The position numbers were made by a program, and so were the translations under genes. DNA of 64,000 nt from NCBI GenBank assembly GCA_035048485.1, contig CM068592.1, forward strand, positions 38,633,045 through 38,697,044, in the 5' to 3' direction. Position 1 is the first letter of the stretch, and each line of letters starts with the position of its first letter. This document shows positions 49,897 to 58,800 of the stretch, piece by piece. This DNA comes from Pteria penguin. Lineage: Eukaryota; Mollusca; Bivalvia; Pterioida; Pteriidae. Under the pieces are notes generated by a model. That model was not told the origin of the DNA, did not search any database, and was given only the letters and a program-made list of their open reading frames with translations.

Positions 49897-52800
49897 ATAT
49901 ATATATATGTTTAGTTGTATTGTTTCTGTAGATGAACATTAAGAAGATGTTGGAGAAGATTATTGAATGGCAAGCAGCAGCTGGTCAGCTAAAGCCGTAT
50001 CTACCGCAGGGTGACCAGGTCCTCAGTTACTGGTTTACCACGTTGAGAGAGTTCAAAAATGATCTCCCCATGCTGCATAAGCTTGCAAATGATGCACTTA
50101 AGGTAGGAACAAACACCACAGAACCTAGAGGCTAATTTACAAGTGAAAATTTCAGTTTTAGACTTTATTATCAATTTATTCAGCTTCATTCAGAATTGCT
50201 TCCCACTATTTTGAGGTATTTGTACGTATCCTGTGTTGTTCAGATATAAAAACTGTATTTTTCCTTCTCTAAAGATGTGGTCCCATACATTACAGTTCTT
50301 TTGATGTAAACTGTATGTAAGAGTCTTGCATTATTATCTTATCCCTTTCCTTTGTTAGCTCATTCCTTAATTTCACTCTTTATAACCTATTTCAAATATA
50401 GATGGTGGTATTATATGTGCCAGAAAGGGAATTCTTAATGTATATATATATAACTCAGGTACTTTTATTTTAGGAACGTCACTGGAAAGCAATCTTTGTA
50501 GGAATGAATGAACCCTACGATCCAGAGAAAAACTTTACCGTTAGTGACCTTCTAGCTTATGACCTTAATGAACACCAGCAGTTGATTGACCAAGTTTATC
50601 AAAGTGCAATAGCAGAATATGACCTTGAACTCAAGATTTCTCAGATCAGCAAGTTCTGGGAGGAGAGAGTCTTCAAACTGGCCAAACATATTCCTGACAG
50701 TGTCATCACAACCAAAGGTGGGCATAGAAACTTCTTTTCTACTTCTGATGTGTTGAAGGTCTAAATATATACTGAGTTAGAGGGTCATGTAAGCTGTTCT
50801 GATCAACATCTGTCTGTTGTTTCCCTTTGTTTATTGCTGACCATTTTTCCATCTAAAATTTATCTGGTCATCCCAATGTTTACCCTTAATTATTGAAAGA
50901 AATTTTCAAGTCCTCCTTCAGAACCTTGTTTTCAGCAGCTCTAAATAAAACTGATTGACTTCTTACATATTCTGATTGGAGTGGGGGCCATTATAAACAT
51001 TTATACGACAGCTTGTCTTTGTATTTGGTATTTAGCAAAGGTCACACAAGGGAAAAAGAGCCCATAGTAATATTTGACCTTCTCTATGGACTGAAAATTT
51101 TAATAAAGAGAATCAGAAGTCACAATTGTTTCAAATTTAGTAAAGAAATCCCTTATGGCTATTTTATATACTTAATTAAAGGAGGACTGTAGTATAGTAT
51201 TTCTATTTCCCATCCAAATCAAAGTCCCAGTGAAACTAATTTGCAGAATCAAATTGTGTGTATTGAAAGTAAAAAAAAAATCTCTGAAACTTGAGTAGGT
51301 ATTATATGAGCTCAGTTTATGCTTTGATTTGAAGTTTAGGAATCAGGTGAGCAATTCAGGTCCCTTCATTACATATTGCCTTCATATAATATGTTATACA
51401 TAAACAGGATTTGAGTTTATTCATACTGTGTTATAGAATCATATACCCTTTGAACTAATTACATGTATTGGGTTTTCAAGTGTTGGAATATATATATTGA
51501 AATAATCTTTTCAACACTAATAGTCTTCACTACTTTGAAACATTTCCATTTTTTAAGTCCTCATTTTCTTTTCAGTAACAGTGAGATGATAGAAGAAAGT
51601 GTTTCACTTGTTTTCAAAGTTTACAATTTTTTTTTTATTTTTTAAATGAAAGTTTACACTCATAGATATTCATAAAACTGTTTATCTATTGTTTGTGATT
51701 GATTTTAAAAACAGAGACAGTGCATATATGATGCCTTGAGAAACAGTATCCACATAAATAATTACCTGACACATAGGTAGAACTAATTCTGCCAAAAATT
51801 CCAAACTTTACATAGGATGAATGTACAAAAGAAACAAATGATAAGATATTATGTTTGTTCTACAGTATATTGAATTAAAATATATTTTTGTTTCAGATAA
51901 AAATATTTCAGAAGGTCAACAAAAGTGTTATTATAAAATGCTTTTATAGGTGTTACCCACTCTTAATCTTTAACATCGGCCATTTCTTCCCTAAAATAAT
52001 CACCTTCTCATACCTTAATACAGTGGTCTATTTGAAGAGGTATCTAATAATTAAAAAAGGGGGTGGTGTCAATAAAACACAAGGTGATTCATTCTTTCCA
52101 TATCATTTTTTGAGATTAGTTGGATACCTTTTTCAAATTGGACTGACAAAAACTGTGCACTGTATAGACCAGAAGAGATTTTATCATTCCTATTTGGCTA
52201 ACAAGAAATTTTATTTATATTTTGGTATTAATGCATTGTACCATATGGGACACTGAAATGGCTTCATAAAGACAACAAACAGTTTCATATTTGCTGAAAT
52301 TTTTAGCCAGTAAATTTGGTCAATGAACAATTGATTATAGAAATTAATATTATTTCTTCACCTTTGGTGAAAAAAATTCTTCAGCATAAATTTCTGTAAG
52401 AAATATAAGAGTAATTAATGCAACACGAAATTCTATAAGAAATATAATTCTTAAAATGCAGCGTAAAATTCTGTAAGAAAAATAATTCATGCAGCCTTAA
52501 ATTCTGTAAGAAATATAATTTCTACAGCAAATAACTTAGGAAGAAATATAATTCATGCAGCATGATGTTCTGTAAGAATTGTAATTCATGCAGTATGATA
52601 CACTGTAAGAAATATAATTCATGCAGCAAGATTTTCTGTAACAAATATAATTCATGCAGCATAAAATTCTGTAAGTAATCTAATCTATGCATAATGATAT
52701 ACTGTAAGAAATATAACTTATGCAGTATAAAATTATGTATAGAAAATACATTTCATGCAGCTGTTAAAAAGATAAAAAGAAAAAAAAAAGAAAAGAAAAG

Positions 52801-55800
52801 AAATCTCAGTTTTTGTGCCAAAACATTTTTAAGTCCATGACACAGCCAACTTAATTTGATAAACTGGACACTCAGACTGAGATTTCTCCATCTGATGTGC
52901 ACTATGGTGCTTTTTCTTCTATGATTTCGATTTTCGAGTTCAGAATTTTCTCTTTTGTCTCAACACTACAGAACAAATGGACACAGCTCTCTCTATGGTA
53001 GAAGAGGGTAATTATTCCGGCATGTACCTAATCATTGTGCTATTAATAACTTCACGTGTGCCCTCCTTACTTACTGCCTCTACTTACAACACAGATGTGT
53101 GACTCCCTTTAGTTTGTTTGTATCTTTTATAGGAGTTACCTTTCTTTTTGATTTTAAGTAAAGTGAATATTGTGAATAGAACTGTTTCATATTCATGTTT
53201 TTATTTTGGAAAATTTAATGATGTGAATTATTGTAGCAGTATATCAGCATTTGATTTTATAAATCATGCAACTAGAGAGTTCTGCTTTAATTAAAAAATA
53301 CAACAAAAAAATCGTCAAGCACATTTGTTCAAGTTATGCTTATTTCTAACAAAAGTTATCCTTGAAAGAAATCAAGTTTTGAATGTATGGTTAGCTCGAA
53401 ACAATTTTAATAAATTTAATCACTGTTTAGTGTAAAAGGCATTTTGTTTGCAAATGAAAAAAAAAAGAAACTTTACTGTAAAGCCCTTAAGAATTCTTCG
53501 TGTAAATTTTGTTTCTTAGTCGCTGTGAAATAATTGTTTTATAGATGTTTATGTAGATTCTAGAATAGACATAAAGTAACTCCATATTTTAACATAGAAT
53601 AATTCAAAATGCTTCATCTAGTGGTAGACAAATGGATGACTGAAGCTGTGACCAGAAAACATGTCAAAACCAAATTTACTGTTCCTTGGACATGGTCAAA
53701 GCGTGCAAGTACTGGAAAAAAGTCATTCGTTGTTTCCTCTGCATTTTCATTTTATATTTACTGTTATTTTTCTTTTCAGTTGTTCAGACTTGCTACAGTT
53801 TTAATGTTAGAATTATTTTAATCTGATACTTTTATTGCTTTGCTAAATATTCAATATTTAGATATTTACTAATGAGTTAATTTTATTCTACTATTTTTTC
53901 TGCTTAAATCATTAAAATGTGTATTAACATAGAATGCATGTTAGAATACATTAGTGTTAGTCTAAGATATTGTCTTGTCCATGTTACATGATTAAAAATA
54001 CACCTTCTTAGTTTTAATTCAGTATCAGTTTATGGTATTGGATTGTTTCTGTTATTAAATTTCTTTCATGCAATACTTCAGATTATTTTAAAGATAATGA
54101 AGTTAAATTATATTTGAATTTTCATTGTAAAAGTAATAATGTAAGATTTCTTTTAAACATCATGGTTTTTTTTAAACAGAAGTTCCTAAAAAACCCAGCA
54201 GTCCCCGAAGGAGAACAAAACTGGAGAAGTATCGCCAAGAGAGGGCAGCAGCTATTGCTGGGCAACCACAAGGCCTGCATGTAGAAGATGATGATTTTTA
54301 TGTACTGATAGAGGTGGATGAACTGAAGTATCAGTTAGAGGTACTTTATTTACTTATGTATGAGTAACTACAATGTGTATATACTGACAATAAGTGTAGC
54401 AGATGTACATTATGACAAGTAACTTAAAGAAAGTATGTTCAGTTTATAGGAAGGTATATACTCATTCCCATAAACTAAAACAAAAATCAGGATTATTGAA
54501 GATTTAACATTTTTAAAACTCCCACTTCCACTTTCCATTGAATTAATTAAAATATAATTTTTTTGTCTTTCAAACAGCATTTCTAGCTGCTTGCTTGGTT
54601 AGAATATAGTAATACCAGCATTTTTTGTGTGTTTACGTTGATTTGTTGTATTTATGATAAAGACATCAGGTTTGTCCCAAACTTCAATCTTGTTATCAAT
54701 TTTCACTTGTTTATTATCTTTGTTAAGAGAATGAACTCTTCTGAGTTTGGAGTCAAAGGTTAAAAATTAAAGTCACTTCAGTGTCCACCACCATTAATTT
54801 CTTTATGCCCCCATAGCATTAAAAGCTCCTGCAAATTTCCGTTTGTGTAGGACTCTCGAATCAGTATCCGAGCGATGATGCAATCCCCGTACCTGGGTGA
54901 TATGAAGGTAGAGGTAGAGAACTGGGATGATTGCTTACATCAGGTAGAAGAGATCACAGACCTCTGGTACTCTTGTCAGAAAAAGGTAAAATACTTACAG
55001 TAAAAATAATCTGTAGGAAATATTTGTCAAAATAAATTTTTAATAGTTTATTGAAATTCTTTTGAAAGTTTTACGGTATTATAATCCTCGTACTAAAAAC
55101 AAAAGATATTTATATAAGAAGACAGAGGTGATATGTACATGTATTTATTTCTGCATTTCAAAGATTTTAAAGTGATTTATTTATTGATTTATTATTATTT
55201 TTAATGACTTTGAATTTATGATATATAGAGAGAGATGAAAAGTGATGTGTCATGATTAATTTTCTTAAAATAACCTTTGTTCTAAAATATTCATATTTTT
55301 GACAAACATATTTGTCATATGTAAAATAATGTTAATTTCTGCAGTGGCTTTACCTGTTGAAAGTATTTGAGAAACCAGAACTGTACAAAAAATTTCATGG
55401 CTTGAGCATCAAGTTTGAACAAGTCCACAACAAATTCAAGGTGAGAATATTAGATTTATTACTTGACTTTCTGCAGACCCAGCTAAATACAAGAGCCCAG
55501 TAGGCACCTCATATAGTTTGATACATAAAATAGTTTCTATTTGTTTCCATATTTTTGTAAAAAAGAAAATCTGGATTTAGAAGAATAATATCTGAAATCT
55601 AGAATCTTTTTAAATTGGAAGCTTGAAGTCAACAATGAAATTAAAGAAAAAACTCCATATTCCATTACATTTTAACCATTTTTATCAAGTAACAATCAGC
55701 ATTAGAACTCTTTGTAGAGGACAAAATAAATCACACCAGTTGACTTTGTTCATTTTTGGTCACGGATAAAATGACAGAAAATTTGTAATTTCTTACAGTT

Positions 55801-58800
55801 GAAAATATCCTCTCTCTTCTTCTTTCATTTTAAGATATACAAAGTCATGATTTTTTTTTTTTCATGACAGTGATATGCTACCCAGAAGTCACTATATCAA
55901 GTATAAAACCTAAATCCAGGAACAATATTTTTGTGAATATAAAATATTGCAAATTATTTTTGAATATCAAAATAGCCAAATTTGAAATCATTACCTTTAA
56001 AAGATGGTTTCCAGTGCAATTATGTTAAACACATTTTTCAGATATGAAACTTTCTGTATTTTCAGGATTGGATGAGAGTGGTTTCCAATGATTCCAAGGT
56101 ATTGACTGTGGTGAACAGGAAACGTGGAGAGAAGGGTTACCGCTTGCTTCAGGGGGACAATCTCAGAAATTTGTTCCTGCAGCTAATACAACAACAGGTG
56201 AGCAGTAAAATAAGGGTTGGCTTACTGATATCATAGTGAGGGATAACCTCAAAAACTTGGCCCTGGACTTCTGTGATAAACTCAGAAAAGACATCGTCAC
56301 GTAGAAAGTGAAGGTGGTAGAGGAGGAAAGGGGAGTGGGACTTGAAGGAATCAGTATCAATATTTATAAATGAACAACCTCAGATTTCTAGAAGTGGTAG
56401 AATGGGAATTAAGGTTATGGAAGTAATAATATAAATGAGAATGTAGAAAGGGCATTTGTAAGATTAGCCCAGAAGCAGGTAAATTTATTATTGTATTGAA
56501 AAACACTGAGTATTTATTACATTGTATTTTTTAGGAAGAAGTACTCAAATTTTTGAATACATTGATGGAGAATTCTCGGATGGAATTTCCTCGTCTCTAC
56601 TTTATCAGTAATGAGGAGTTAGTGGAGCTCTTGGGAGTGTCCCGCAATCCTCAGGCCATTATGCCATTTGTCAGGAAGTGTTTCCATTGGATACAAGATT
56701 TGACCTTTGCCCTTCCTCCTGGGACCTCCAGTCTTAATACTACCCTTGATTTTGCCTTGAATGGTGAGTCAGAATAGAAAGAAGTTTTATATTCCACCAA
56801 CTATTATGCTAGCAAGGATAAGCAGTATTGTATGAATTTTTAATCCCAATTTTCATATCATGTAAAACTTACTTAATCCTTCTAGTTTATGTAATCCTTC
56901 GTTGCGATGATGACATCTACTGATGTCAGAAATGTAACAAACGAAAAATTTTCTAACTGCTAGGTTTAATATAATGAATCTTTGTTTATGCATCTGTTAA
57001 AGATTCACATTGCCATCTTATGGTGTTTAGTGTGACATGAATAAAAAAAATATATTACATGTTTTGCAGCTCATAAACTTGAGGTAACGACCATGCAGGG
57101 CATGCTGGGAGAGGAAGTGCCATTATTTATGAGGGTACAGGCTCAGCCACAGGCTACAAAATGGCTGAAGTCTTTGGAAAACATCACAAAGAATACCATA
57201 GCCATTGTGCTACAGGCGTGTGTGCAAGCCAGGATGGAAGACAGTACGTAAACACCTATGTTCATAATAATTTCTATCTATTTATTGCTTCAACGTGGGA
57301 AATTTTGTAAAATTTATGTTTTCCAAATCACAGGTAATTAGGTAGTAATTAAGTATTTCATTATTAATGTTATGAATATAATTTTTATAAGAGCGATTTT
57401 TCTTGTCTTAAGGATGCATTACCTTAACTGCTAGGCTTTATTCATCATGTTTAGCAAGCATGGTTCTCAATCAATTATGTGATTGGCACTTGATCAAAAT
57501 ATCCAAGAGAAAAAGTCCTGCCATGAACAAAAGAAAAAAAGTCTTACCATGAACAAGAGAAAGGTTGTGCCAGTGGCATGTCAGTGTCCTGGTTTTTGGA
57601 TGAGACAATTAAAACAGAGACACTATATCACAATAGATGTGACATATTGAAGATTCCTCCGTGCTGATGGTGGGTCATTGGCATAGGTTTGAATCTCTAT
57701 ACAATGCATTAGGCACAAGATGTCATCATATAAGTGAAATTATCCTAGCGTATTCTCTGTATACCCACTGTGCAGATGAATTGTCTGTTGTCTGCTGTAC
57801 TCTATATGTATTCTTTTACCAGGTTCCAGACAACCAATTCATCTTCTTGAAGAGTTAACCAAATTATCAGAACCAAAGAGCAAAGCAGAAGAGGATCTGA
57901 CACAAGATATTAAGCACACATTCCGACATTGGTTGCTGCGATTCCCCGTACAGTGTGTGCTGGTGGCAGAGAGTATACTGTGGGAACGAAATGTCAATAA
58001 ATGTCTTGAACGATGCATGGGGGAAGATCTGAAACAAATAAGGTGATCTTTCAGTCATAAAAAGAATTTGATGTAATATGAGTAAATCCTTGAGCTCATT
58101 TTGATCAAGATGTCAGGCATATCAAGAATGCACATAGGGTGCTATGTGGGAAGATATTGTAGATATATTACACCTGAAAATCTGTCAAAATGACTATTGA
58201 GAAATACACACAATGTGCCTCGTTGGACATTCATAGTGCTTTGCCACAATGGCACTGACACAATGTGCCACAGTGGACATTCATAGTGCTATGCCACTAT
58301 GGCATTCATACAATATGCCATGGTGGACATACATAGTGCTATGCCACTATGGCATTCACACATTAAGCCATGGTGGACATTCATAATGTTATGCCACTAT
58401 GGCACTTATTACAGTGTACCATGGTAGACTTTCATAGTGCTATGTCACTATGGCACTCAGAGGAGAAGGTTCTCCTAATATGAGGTACTTGATGAGAAAG
58501 GTTCTCCTGTTAGCTATTCACATCCACCATCAATGTCCACATCAGTTTAGGAGTAAAGATGTTTCCAAATGTGTAGATGTGTTTTTAACCATATAACATA
58601 ATTAGATTCTATTAATTAGATAATTGAAGTACCATACATTTGCAGGACAAATCTCTCAGGGAAGCTAGATCAATACATAGAGTTACTACGGGAGAGTTAT
58701 AAATTCAATGGCAACATCCCTCAAAACACCAAAGACAGATTACACATCCTCCTGTGCTCTCTGATCAACCAGACCATGCACCAGAGAGATATCATGGATG

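Noticed and set aside
51888..52256. 122-codon plus-strand frame in a dynein intron
   Set aside because: Composition is that of translated AT-rich DNA (Phe, Ile, Lys, Tyr) and it does not fit the phase of neighbouring exons.
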